The notes under the pieces: model-generated
Told to the model about the DNA's origin: nothing
Databases searched by the model: none
The model's input: the letters and a program-made list of their open reading frames with translations, nothing else
Assembly (NCBI GenBank): GCA_026182355.1
Contig: JAPFBL010000324.1
Location: forward strand, 248,001-312,000
Source: Hermatobates lingyangjiaoensis
Lineage: Eukaryota > Arthropoda > Insecta > Hemiptera > Hermatobatidae
Direction: 5' to 3'
DNA: 64,000 nucleotides
Shown: positions 1 through 13,600 of the stretch, one piece after another
Numbering within the stretch: the stretch's first letter is position 1
How the letters are laid out: each line of letters opens with the position of its first letter
Made by a program: the position numbers and the translations under genes

Positions 1-118
1 CATATTCATTGGTTTTTAACTGTTACGTTAAATAGTCATGAATTTAAAGAGGAGAGTTGACTCTAATATGTTGACTGTTTTGTTGTTCTGTTTAGAAGCA
101 GGATTGGACTCTTGGACG

Positions 119-220
119 CTAGAGGGCGTAGACTTGGATGGAGTCAACCTCAATTAGTGTTCTGTCGTAGGACCAAGTTTCAATCCAATTGTCATAATCC
201 TGAAAGAATGTCGCCATGGC
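119..220 (-). CDS. Terminal coding exon of the WSC-GNBP gene
   Basis: Phase-0 exon after a tttcag acceptor (220/221), 33 residues and a TAG stop at 119-121. It encodes the end of the GH16-like fold: TFFQDYDNWIETW followed by IQVYAL, matching the family ending W..TW...VD.VRVYAL. No AATAAA is visible on the minus strand in the remaining 118 bases, so the 3' UTR probably runs past the window edge. Confidence 0.88.
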   Translation of the reverse strand, partial: AMATFFQDYDNWIETWSYDRTLIEVDSIQVYAL

Positions 221-1607
221 CTGAAACAAAGAGTGAGTAATGGTTTTGTTAAGAATATCGACTCTAGAGGCATTATTACATTATTTTCCATCTTGAGGAA
301 TGTGATTTAATATTCCAGTGTTCTTGGTTAAAGAATTAACAATTAGATAAATATTTTCATATTCTAACGGTCACCTTACGCACATCCGAGAAGGCACATA
401 TCTGGTTTCTAAATGCGCGTTGTAAACCAGGTTTGAATTTAAAAAAGATAGGGCTGTTCTGAATGGTTAGAGATTAGTTTACCTTTGATTCTTATTTATT
501 TATTATTATCTTTTTATTTTAATTATTATTTGTACAACATTATTCCAATGATCCTCATCATTATTATTATTTAAGTAGTTATTATTTATATTCCTGGATT
601 TTATTTTGTTTCAGCTATTCTCCTCTTAATTTTCATCATTATTTCTTTTTAGTTTTTATTATTTATATTTCCTAATTTTCTTTATTTTCACTTTCTATTT
701 CTTAGTTTATTCTTAGTTAATTTTTCTTACCTCACTTGAACCGGGCACGCGTGTGACAACACTGTTGGTCTCCAACCGTCACTTCACAAGTTCGCTTGGT
801 GTCCCTATCTCAACTCTCCTGATGACGGTTCAACAGAAAATTAGAGACAGTAAGTGTGTTTGTTTCTTAGTTTTGTGTTTGTGATTCTCCGTGAAACGTT
901 GTCCTTTTGGATCGTTTTCCTGTTTTCACTATATATATATATATATACGTAAATTTTGGTAGCAGTCCTTCCTTCATACACACATTATTGAAAATGACAC
1001 CAAATTTAGCTGATACCTGTTTCTTAACAAGTTTCTCAATTTTTCTAAATAACACTCTCGTTATTTCGTCTACACAATAAAGTACATCTCCTATGGTCGA
1101 CATGTTTCGAATGATCAACATTCATCATCAGGACGTGAATAAGATCAAATGTGAAAACCTGGTTTTTTATATACACAGAGAAGGTAGAAGGGGGGGTTTT
1201 TTCCATAAAGTTTAAGTATAGTTGGGCGTTAATCTGTGGGTCTTTCATCTAGATTGTGTTGCTCTGAAAACCACAGATTAACGCCCAACTATACTTAAAC
1301 TTTATGGAAAAAACCCCTCCTTCTACCTTCTCCGTGTATATAAAAAACCAGGTTTTCACATTAGATCTTATTCACGTCCTGATGATGAATGTTGATCATT
1401 CGAAACATGTCGACCATAGGAGATGTACTTTATTGTGTAGACGAAATAACGAGAGTGTTATTTAGAAAAATTGAGAAACTTGTTAAGAAACAGGTATCAG
1501 CTAAATTTGGTGTCATTTTCAATAATGTATATATGTATATGAAAGTATAATCTACAAGGAAAAAGTAAAAAACACAGAAAATATGCTCTGATGCCTTTCA
1601 AATTTAT

Positions 1608-1643
<36 letters not shown>

Positions 1644-4600
1644 ATCTTTGTGTGTGTGTGTGTGTGTGTGTTTGTGTGTTTGTGTTCATAAATTTATTCA
1701 TATATGTTAATGGAATTCTTCTGATATAATATTAATATTTTAATAATTAGGTTAGACAATTCAATGAAATTCATATTTACCTTTGTTCCTATATTTCTCC
1801 ATGGTTTAATCTTTCCATTGCTATATGTTCCATCTGGGAAATTTCTTATCCCTCCCACAGAAAGGCCTACAGTTAGATAAAACTGAAAAAAAATTGTGCT
1901 ATTCAGTTGAATGATTCTTACTTACTGTTTGACATTGTTCTAGAAATAGTATTATAATTACTTAGGAAGTAAAATAGGTTTTGGAATAGAGAAGTCAGAA
2001 ATATGTTGTACATACTCGTATTTCGATACAACAATGATTACGTCGAATATCTGTAATTAACTATACATCTAATTGCACACTTAAATATACTTCGGAATGG
2101 TTGAAAATATTTACACTAACAAATTCAATGGATAAATCAAAATTAATTTATTAATCAGTAAACCAAAACTGCTTTTTGTTAGTTATTTTAAAGCACTGAT
2201 ATTGATTCGTTGATGAGTTTATTCGGAGGGCCTTTGAATTTTACCGAAAACATATTTTGTATACCTTTCTGACGACTCTGTCACGCCTATGTGGTTGATA
2301 AGACTATTGCAGAAACTCCGAGTCAGAAGTTTTCATGTCTGAATTTCAGGAGAATATTCCAATTTGTTTCTACTAATTAAGATTAATTGAAGGTTTAGAG
2401 AAACCTTTGTTTAGATGTAAAATTTGAAATAATTAGATCCTTTAAACAAAATTACACTATTAAAGGATACTAACAAAAATTGTCTTTTGTTAATTGGCAA
2501 GAAGACGTTTATTCTAAAATTGGTGAATTTTGGGGAGAGAGTAAAATATTTTCGAAAAACTCATAACTAGAAGTTCATAGCAAAAATTATTTTTATGAGA
2601 TGTTTGACTGGTAAATTTATGAACACCTCGGCAATTCGCCTTAGGATTCCCGCTACCATTCTGTCAATTTGAATTAAAAGTGTGACACATATTCTAAAAT
2701 ATTTTCAAAAGTCATTTTCCGACTTATGGTACCTAAAACGTGTATTTCCACCGAAAAGTTGAAATAAAAAGGTTGTCCTAAAAGCAATACATCCAATGTC
2801 ATATACTTTTATATATCATATATAGGGTAAAGAAAGGTAAAATAACTTAAACAACAATCATTACATAAAAATAAAATTGATTTAAATTAGATAGTTGGGT
2901 TTTTATTTTGTGAACGCACTTGTCTTTCTGATACAGTCCTTTGCTATTCTCTTTGAGTTTATATAAATCTAAGTTTAAAGAAAGCTGCACTGATGATTTT
3001 AAGTTTTTTTCAGTGCTGATTGTTAGTTCATCAGTGCCTTCTAAAATACATATATTACTTCAGCATCCTGAGCTCTCCATTCTCCAGGAGATTTAGCTCC
3101 TATGAAGCCCTGAGGTCATTGCCAGCCTGATATATATATATAATGATTTCACATAAACACGTGAAATAACAATTAATGATCAAACCACAATATGGAATGG
3201 GAAAACAAGCTAAGATCTTTCAACCCCAGCGATTGATCTTTCAACCTCAGATTTTTCCCAGGGAATTGGAGTCCGGTGGTATTTATAAAATTCCGTGCAA
3301 AAATTGCCATAAAATATATATATTGGTTAAATTGGTATATCATTAAAGCACGTATAAAACAACACCAATACAACGTAAGTAGTCAGAAAAAACTAGCGCC
3401 TTATTCTTGCATATAAACAATGTAAATCATCAAATTGATTGGACAGGAGATAAATTTATTACCTATGAAAAATCGATGTTGTTAAGAAGTATTATTGAAT
3501 CTGTCTCTAATTAAATTTAATAGGTCAAATATTACAAACATTAGTAATTAGTAATTGATACTTTCGTTACGAGGGCAATCTTCTAAGAGGTTTGACAGCT
3601 AGCGGATAGTTTTTTACTCTTTCTTACTGTACTCCTTTGTTTCCCCAAACATCTCTTTCTGGACATTTGTCCTTTCCTTCACTTTCACCCTTTTAAAATA
3701 CCACTCTTCCCTCCCACTCTTCTCAACCCCTCACCAGATGTTTCCTGCTTCTAGTTTTTCAGTTGGGTTTTTGACTCTAACGAAGACCGCTTGTTTCGGT
3801 TGAAAGATCTTAGTCTTGTTTTCCCATTTTCATATTGTGGGTTGACCATTTATATATATATGATTTGTTATGATAGAGACCAATGGGAGAGTTTGTAGGT
3901 TCATGCGTGCGGTCCCAGTTACCCGCTGCCCAGCGAAACTTCCGTTATTCCTCCAATGGGTACGAATCATATTCCTTTCCCCGGACAACTCATAGAAAAC
4001 AATATATGTATATATATGAGCTCTTGGATTGTACAGCGCAGACCTGTCCTCATTGTCAAGTGTCTAGACTACCTCGATTAATGCAAAACAAAGATTCAAA
4101 GATCAAATAACTTTCCTCTTACATATATGACTTATTATTAGACGCAACTTTCATCTAGAACTATCAAAAGCAAGCATTAGCAAAATAACTAACCTCTTGA
4201 TCAAATGGAGCCATTCGCACGTTGCTGAAAAACCATGGTTGAGTGTTATTGAAACCCATATAATCAACTAATTTCTTATTTTTTTCACCAGGTATTAATC
4301 CTTCAACCATTTTACCATCCACTAAAAATTTTACGTCATCTAAAACAGAACAATTTATTTAGAAGTTATATACTAATAAATATTAGGAATATTAAAAAAA
4401 AAAACTTGAAAGATAAATATATATAAAAATTCCTAAGATTTTCAATTGATAAAAATATTAATTAAATAATAGAAATGTTTACAAAAAATCTTTCCATTTT
4501 TTTTCATAAATTTCTATATTTATTTTATAAAGAATAATAATCTTTTATTCATCTACAAGACATGTGGGTTACCCTGAGGAAATACAGTAAAAACAAAAGA

Positions 4601-7600
4601 AATGGATAAATTAAAGTGCATATCTATATATGTTGTTTTCAATGAGTTTACACTATATGAATATTACAGAGAACTATGAATATTCAGTAAAGTAGAGTAC
4701 TATGTGTTATCTTATGAATGAACTCAGATTTATTCCTTCAGTTACTAACTATTTATAAATTTTAACTTTTTTTTTATTTTTATCATTGATTTTTTGTTCT
4801 TTTCGTCTTTACTTTAAAATGGCTGAATTTCTCAATGTGCTAAATCACTCGTTTATGGGGTACATTACTTACTCTGTACATTAATTATAGTCTTGAGAAC
4901 AGTTTTATATTTAAATATTTCTACTGCTTCTGATATTCTCAGAATAAGTTCTCAAAATCCTAAAGATGGATTAGGAATGGGACATCCAACATCTACCATA
5001 TTATAAGAAATATTTTTACAGGAACTGGAAAAAGTCTTTGTCAATATAATAAAGGATAAATTCAATGTAATACATTATAGCAGATATTTTGATGACTCCT
5101 TCCTAATTGTAAATAATGAAAATGAAGAAAATATAATAAATATTAAGAATCACTTAAATTCAATAAAACTAAAATCAAATTCACACAAGAAATAGAAATG
5201 TATAATTTCTATTACATTGAGCCTAACTCAAATGTATTTGGAGTAGGGATCTTTAACGAGTACCTGACATCGTACAGGCTCGGGACCGACGGTTTAACGT
5301 CCTTTTCCGAGGGACGAAGTGCTCAAATTTATTCACCTCCCGCGTGAATAAATCAAGGACCAGGTGGGGTCCTTTCTGTTCAGAGGTGAGCACGTAACCA
5401 CTGAGCTAGCCAGTCCCCCTAAATAATACTAACAAATCAAATTACGTAAACCACCTAACACAATACGGACATTTTAGGAAATTCAATGGACTTAATAAAG
5501 ACAGGACAGAAAGGACGACTTCACATAACAATATAACAGTATTAGTCCTTTATTTATTCTAAATAACAGTCCATTAGTTTTAAGCAACCCGGTTCAACCT
5601 ACATGTCATATATCGTTTTCAAAATTGTTGTTAGTTTTATCATGTTTGAAGACACAACAAGCATATCTAGAACTAGTTAGACTGTGAAGATAATGTTCGA
5701 GAGAGACTGAGTGTTTCCAATATTACGTGATTCGGTTATAATAAATATAATATATATTCGGTTATAATATATATATATATATTTAGTTATAATAAAGTAT
5801 TATTAGTTCCTTTGAATTATGTCTAGAAATGAACGTGGTGTTTTAACTAATTCACCTGGAGTCCATATCATTGAATAGTTGTGGAAGTCGGATGTCCAGG
5901 GTCTTTTCGCTGACCTCTTGACAGAGCGCGCCCGCACAGTGCCTCCCAGTCCCACCAGCACTCCAGACTCTAGCAAAGTGTTACCCAACTCTTTAGAGCC
6001 TTCAACAAGGCTGGGGTTGCCTCGAGCCATGGCGATCCGAAGTCGGCCTGAAGTGTACTCAGGCCCGTACACCAATCTCTTGGGCTCCAGCCACAGTTCT
6101 GTCAGACACATCAAAATCATTTAAATACAGCAAAACAGTGACAAGCATTTCAACCTTATGCTAAATAACTTAAAAATAAAATATAAAAATAAATAACTTA
6201 GACTTGAGAGAAGAAAACACCTTTCAACTTTCCTCGTCAATAACTGTTTTTTTTGTTTTTGTTTTTTTTTGTTTTTAATTTTTTAAAAAATCTTTTTTTT
6301 TTAATTCCTCAAGAAAATATTATGTCTACCTAATTCTTCTGCATTGGCAATCTACATTTTGCCAAACTCAAGTATATTTAGAGTAGAGATATTGAACGTG
6401 TCTCTGACATCGTACAGGCTCGAGACCAAATTAAAACTGTCTCGCTTACAAAACAGATACGGTCTTAATATCTGAGGAATCACGCTCTCAGATTTGTTCA
6501 ATATATTTAGTTCATTATAAACAAAGAAACATAAATGTTGTTATTACCCGGGTAAACCCAATCTCCTTTTGGGAGTCGTGCACGGATTTCCACCCTCCCA
6601 TATCTAAAAGAGAATGACTCTTTGGTCGTCAATCTTGCTGATTCAATAGGAGGCAGGATGGCGAACCCGACTGCCTGCCGCTCACACTCAGTTGAGAACA
6701 GTTCTCCCGTGCACCTGAAACAATGTATTTTTCACTCTTTCAACAGTAATATGAGGATATTCAGACCTCAGGTTAGAATCAATTGACGAATTCACAAATA
6801 GACTGGTGACCAATATGGACGCGAAAATCCTACCCCATCCAAACCCCCTTTTCCAGCAGTCCAGTGTCTATCCCTAAGAATTCCCCAACCATATACATAC
6901 ATCATAGAGGCTGTTGTTAAAATAGAAAGCCAATAGAAAACCCTAGACCGACAACTTTTCACTACTCAAGAAGACTAAACGACCACGTAATAATGTATAC
7001 CGCCAAACTGAATAAAAGAATACGAACATTTACTTACTGACTCCACAGCAGTATTATAACTCAGCAGTAGTAGTTAGCACTCAGTGACCTGGAACTGCTA
7101 ATTACAACACGCACTACAGTGCACGGAATGAATCGTTCGTCGTTGAAACTGACATAACTATTACATTTTTCTACAATTAATAACAGAAAATAACTACAAA
7201 CTGTTTGCTATGACTTTTATAAAAGTTTGATCATAATAAATTCGGGTGTAGATATTGTAATTACAGATTTTTGAATCAGTAATAGAGCAATCTGAAACCA
7301 AAAGAAATCTGAAATTGAAAAAAAAATAGCTCACCTTTGTAATTTCACTTTTCCTCTTCTAATAAAATCTTCATCATACATTTTTGGCTTTATAACGAGT
7401 TTGCCATTTCGAATATAAGAAACATCATCACTATCTGAGTAAGTTACGAACTCATAATCCTGAAAAAGAAATTTAAAATAGTAGAAATATTGTTTACATC
7501 AATTAGGTAAGTTCTAAAATAATATACATTTTTTTAATCAAATTAGGTATTGCATGATAAAAATCACATAACAATAAGGCTAATTCGAACGTGAATCATT

Positions 7601-10600
7601 TAGAGTGCTATGGGACTCGCTTGGTTCATTTCAACCGTATGACGATCATGGTTGGAAAATATTTGATGTTTTTGTTAAAACAAAATGTTTTAACATTTTA
7701 GACAAAATAATTTAAAATTTTGCGTTACTTTCTTTTTACTCTTGTACTAACCCACTTAAAACGCCTTTCGGATATTAAGCGCCTCCTCAAAGCGATAAAT
7801 AATTTCTATAACTATCATAAATATCTGCTTAATATATGTAAATTATTTATCTCATTCCTGACTTTTTTGCTCAAATACCTGGATCAATATTACGTTTCCC
7901 CTCATCCCTGTTTCAAATTAGGTCGAACTGTTTTTTAAATTGTGCTATAATTTATTTTCTAATCTTTCTCTACATACCAGATTTTTTTTGCTCTTTCATC
8001 TGAACGGCAAAATTGTATAATTAGTTCACTTTTTTTTAAATAGATTTTTTTTTTCATAGTTTACTTTTGACTGGGTGCTGCGAGTCGAGTCGGACAACGT
8101 CTTAAAAAAAATGTCACTTGGGCACAACATTAATTTTAATTTACTGCTCATTTGCTAGAGAGTAATGCAATTATGACTTGGTAACAAATTAAAGGATTAG
8201 TCAAATAAGCCGAAGTTGGTTCTGACGTAATATTGTTGACGTGGGAGTAAGCATACCTGACGGTCACTGCACCTCGTCCAAATTTAGACTTAATTTCCTC
8301 CCTAGGTAATAGCAGAAATACAAGAATAAATTAGAATACAAATTGTAGGATAACTTTAAAAATTTAAATTTCATTATCTATGTGAAAAAATACTAGGACT
8401 AGCATGTATATCTGGTTGGAGCACGCCTTATGCCAAGTGCAAGGGTGAGAATTATATAGAAAAACAACGTAGAATACTCAGTTTTCCAATTACATCGCAG
8501 TGAATGGAACTTTTTTTTTTTGACTCCTGGAAAAATATTGACCTGTTATATGAAGATCTAAGATCTGTACGGATTAAAGATATATGATACCACTGAAGTT
8601 AATATCCATTTGGTGATAAATCAATAAAAAAATACAAATCAAAAAAGATTCCTTACTGGGGAAGCAGGCATGAATATAGAGTGGCGCCAAAACTGCCGAT
8701 TAATTGGAGCATTAAATTGTTCGGAGAAAATCAATTGGCCCGAACAAGCTATTTCTCCTTTGACAGACGTTAGCGAAATGCTGCAGGCAAGATCTTCAAA
8801 GTTCTCTGTCGACAAGTTCGTCAAAGCCTGGTAGGTAGTGGTTGACGGTGTGGTTCGCCTAACTGTTGTTGTTCGTCTAGTGCTTGTTGGTCTGGTTGTT
8901 GTTCTTGTTGTTGTTCTTGGTGTTGGCCTTGGAGTTGTCGTAGTCCTTATTGTTGTTGTAACTGGTGTAGTTGTGAGTGAGGGCTTCTTTCTCTCAACTA
9001 GATTTAATCCTACAATAATAAATAAATGATGATTTTTATTTGTCAGAAAAAATGATATTAACATTATTAATACAAATTAAGAATTGCCCATTGATGATTT
9101 CAAATACAATTGAACTAACGACAGTGTTGCAAATCACTGTTATTTTACATGTTTATGTATTACGTATTTTTTTTCAAATCGGTGAGGAGAAGATGTAATA
9201 AATTATGTGTCTGTAATTAAAAAAAAACATTAAAAACTTTTAAAATAAATATTAAAAGGACCTGTTTCATAAATCAAGACTCTCCAGCTTCCCCCACAGT
9301 GATGAGTCCCTTCCACAGGACAACTAATGTGGCATTGATTCTCTGCTACGCGTCTCTTCTCTGATGGCTTGACGTCACCGCAGAAACACTGAACTCTAGA
9401 ATCAAATATTTCCTTCTAGAGACAAGCAGTAATCTAAGAAGCATTGTTTCACACTTGTTTGTAAACTTAGCTCACTTTTTACAACATAATTGAATTACTG
9501 TTATTAAAATAAGTAGTCGTCAGGCCTCGTATATTTGGACATAATCTTGTAGATGGACTTACAAAAAGACAAACATAGAAGCTTTAATAATTAACTTAAA
9601 AATAATGATTTTCAAAACCTTTAACTCATACTTAAAAATATTCTGCGCTTGAACTACAATTTCTCTTGGGGGATATGCAACGCCCGAGACTAACGAACGT
9701 ATTTTCTTTTTTTTTTTCTTAGCTTCAACGTTAAGTCGTACATGTAATTTTATCAAGGTTTTGATCGTGTAATGTAACATAATATCAGGAGTCGGCCATT
9801 TTTATGGTTCAAATCGCATTTCCTAATCCGACGTTTTGATTTCCCAATCTTCCACGACAGTACTAATGAATCCAGGAGAAATTGGATAAGGTGAGAAGCA
9901 GTTGAAGCGCACTATATGTTTAGATACTATTTAAAGATTATAGAAATCATTATTATTAAGTTAATAAATAAAGCTTGCAAGTTTATCTTTTTAAAAACTT
10001 TTTCATTGAGTAAAGAGTAAAATTTTTAAAAAATAAAAAAATACTTACTAAGGGTTTAAAATAAGATTTTGAAATATAATTATATGTAAGACAACGTGAA
10101 AAATATTTTGTAACGAGGATTTAAAAGTTTAAAAACGTAAACAAGAAATGCTTTCAGCGATCATGATCGAGTCATACTGTGTCAGTTGAGCTTCAGTTAT
10201 TATACTTACTTGTATTCTACACCAGCATACTGGTATCCCAAAGAAAGACAGATGTTGAGGCACTTCTTTGGTGAATTAGTAGAGTGTAACCAGAGTTCAA
10301 TGCCTGACAGCATTCTTACTCCTTCATCGTTGAAACAACCGAGCAGTTTACCTAGTGCAGATTCATCTGAAAGCAAATAAAATATGTAAACCAGTCAGTT
10401 AGCTAATCAAAAAAAAAATGAAAGAAAAACAGCAAATTATTTTAATAAAGCTTTTATTGGATGCCATATTTCAAGTGATAATAGATTTATTATTTTTGGG
10501 ACTATCTGAAAAATCTAAGTGAAATTTTTTTTTTCATTTGACTAAATGAGCTAAACTAAAATATTTTATTGCTTTTTAGTTTCTTTCTTAATTTATATAT

Positions 10601-13600
10601 TATCTTTTCTCTTATTTTTTCCCTCCTTTGCTTGCAATGATGGCAACACTGCTTGGGTGGTTATCAGTTTTAAAACTGACTCCACGAGGCTTAGGGGATT
10701 GGTGTCGAAATACTATTTGAGTTTTATTTGGTTTCTTTTGTGTTTTCTTGCAATTATTATTATTAAATAAACTATAATTAATATTATAATTGGTGATTTG
10801 TAAGAGTAACAAAATGAATTATGGGCGTTACAAGCCTAAGTATGAACGAGTCAAGAGTTGCTTTGGGATAGATCTTACCTGTAATCCCAGTTTTGTAAAC
10901 AGCCGTTCTCAAATCCCCTCCACAGCGGATTTGTCGATAACCAGAACATGGTATTGAGCACTCGAATTCATTTACTCGATCATTCATTGAGATTTCATCA
11001 TCACAGTGGCACTGAGTTCTGCAGAAAATAACAAACTCAGCTACAAGGAAAATGGAAAACCATAATATTATAAATCGTATTTTAATTTTTTTTTTAAATT
11101 TGAAAATATTTTGATATAATTATGTGAGTTTATTATGAAACTTAAATAAAACACCTTTACAAGTTTTCATTTTTGAATTGATTTACGAACATAAGGAAAT
11201 CTCTTGTAAACCACAATTATATACTCTCTTCAACCTGTTGTGTACGGAAAACTGGATCATTTGTTAATTGGTGAACAAATTAGTATCCATTTGTTTTATT
11301 TATTATTATAAATAAAATTATAATTTTATTTCAAGAATCCTAAATTAGAACTTACTCAAGTTTATAGCTAGTCCTGGACTGATATCACTAAAATTAGTGA
11401 ATCCGAAGGACATATTGCACAAGTTTTCTAAATCTGCACATAAATCATTAAACAGGTTCAAATCGAGAGCCAAAATAATTTTAAAAAATGCATATATAAA
11501 TCTACTCATATAGTCCTCACTGTACCGGAAAGCCTAAGAATCATTAATCAGATCAAAGATTCAATCACAACCTTTTGCACTGTCCATACCGTTTCACTTG
11601 CAAGTTGTATTTCAAATTATATATAAAGTTTCAGTAGAAAAATAGAAAACTTCACTAAAAAGCCTGAACTCTATGTCGTATAATAGTTTGGTCGGTTTGG
11701 GGCATAACCCACCATCAAGGGTATCTATTTCATTTTCTTTTGTAAGTCGTCATATTCCTATTCAAATTTGTCATAGTTGACACTGCATTATTAATGAATT
11801 AACTTAATTTTTCTTTTCAAGATAAATTTGTTTTAATCCATATTCATATTTGTAACACATTTCAATCAATTTTAAATGTTCCCATCTCTCTTTGCCTTTC
11901 CTTATGTCAATGGTGTAAAGAAGTCGTTTGTGATTGTCTTCTGAAATGTTTTTTCTTTCAATATTTATAGTCTTCTCTTGTTGTCCGTTATAGTTCTTTC
12001 TGTTCTTTAAACTGTAGTAAGCCCATCGATTTTTGATCCATATCTACTAGTAGAGAATGCAGTGGTCTAGCTTACCTTGTTGCTCTTTAAACAATACGCG
12101 AGAAGATGTGCATCTCTCAGCGACAGTAGAAACCAGAGAATTATCTTTGGGTTTTAGGACCACAGCCGGTCTGAGTCAGCAAAGAGCCATGGCCGTCCTC
12201 GCGGTGACATTTTTATTATGAACTAACACTCAAAGCTGTAACTATCAGTTATCTACTAATTTCTGCCTTTATGAGCAGTAGCTCAGTCGTCCACCCTGAG
12301 CTCTTTGCCATCTTAATTGTTCCTTAACAAACAAAATAAATGATACAATATGTATAAGTATTTCTTACCCATTCTGAACTCCTGCGTATCTGTAACCTTC
12401 TCTCCAACAATGACCAAGACAATATTCAGGAGTCAGTAATTTTGGAAAGCTAAATAATTTTGATGAAAGAAGTGAGTAGTCGTAAGAATTGGCAAAGCAA
12501 CCGAGATAATTTTGAAGTTGATCATATCCTGCTCTTCCTGAAATATGAAGGTAACCATTGACAAGATAAAGTAAACTAATTGATAATTAGCGTTTTTATA
12601 GAATTATATTTACTTTAAGTATTCGGTAAAATAGTTGTCAATACTAAGAGTATAAACTGAGTATAAGAAACTGAGAAAATAGTTTGTTATTATCCTATTT
12701 TTAAATGATCCAGTAACTTTTAAAACACTTCATATTACGAACTACTGTTGTATGTAATACATAAATTTCGGAAAAAAAAAGATGATACATTGAGGGACAA
12801 AACTTATTGAATGAACAGAAATACGGAACTATAATAATTGAATTTGTATGAGGTCATGCGTTTATAATTTGAAAAAACTTTCATCTTTAAGACTACAAAA
12901 ACAAATCTCAACGTTAGTAGAAAACTTGAAACAAAATTCTGGTTTTCATACAAAATGAAAAATATAGCTCTCCTCATTCAAACTGGATTATAGAGTTCTC
13001 AACACCTGGTTATAACACATCTGGTTAATGCTGGTCAACAAGGAATCCTATTGATTGACTTATGTCACAGGTATGTGACTTATATACCTGTGACAAATAT
13101 TTTCTTTATATCCTTTTTTTCCTGAGTTAATAAAATTAGGTAGCCTCTATAACAGTGATGGCAAACTATGACACGCGTGTCAGTGCTGATACTCAAGTTA
13201 ATTTTTAGTGACGGATCTTCGACGTACTACGCTGACACGTACAACTACGTTCAAAAATATTTTGAAGGTTTGGAACGGATTATCCAACACTTACCATATA
13301 CCGACTTGAAACATTTAGCAATGGTTTTGATAACAATTTTTTCATTCACATATTTTTGTGAATCATTATTCTCATCTTTAAATAATATTAAAACAACAAA
13401 CGGAATCTGTTAACTGAAGTCAGTGACGTTTGGTTGGCCTTGAAAGGACCAAGTATAAACCCAAAATAGAAGATTTAGCAGACAAACTTCAGCACTAAAA
13501 AAGTCGCTAATTCTTCATAAATATTTATTTTCTAATTATGTAAATTTATGTTTATTTTCGAATCATCTATTTATTTATTTATTTTCCTTTTTTTGTATAT

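Larger units (their letters stand above)
985..1527. repeat. Near-perfect inverted repeat, 255-bp arms, ribozyme family Z
   Basis: Arms at about 985-1239 and 1271-1527 are nearly identical reverse complements around a 31-bp spacer. Each arm holds a hammerhead-like motif (1096-1134 minus, 1376-1414 plus) and a short open frame. A (TA)n tract lies just outside each end (about 932-947 and 1605-1645), the latter followed by (TG)n to 1682. Confidence 0.85.

Noticed and set aside
5879..6124. Plus-strand open frame of 81 codons
   Set aside because: It lies antisense to the best-supported GH16-like exon and has no homology of its own.
8838..9029. Plus-strand Val-rich open frame
   Set aside because: It is the antisense of the Thr-rich linker codons in exon 8657-9009.
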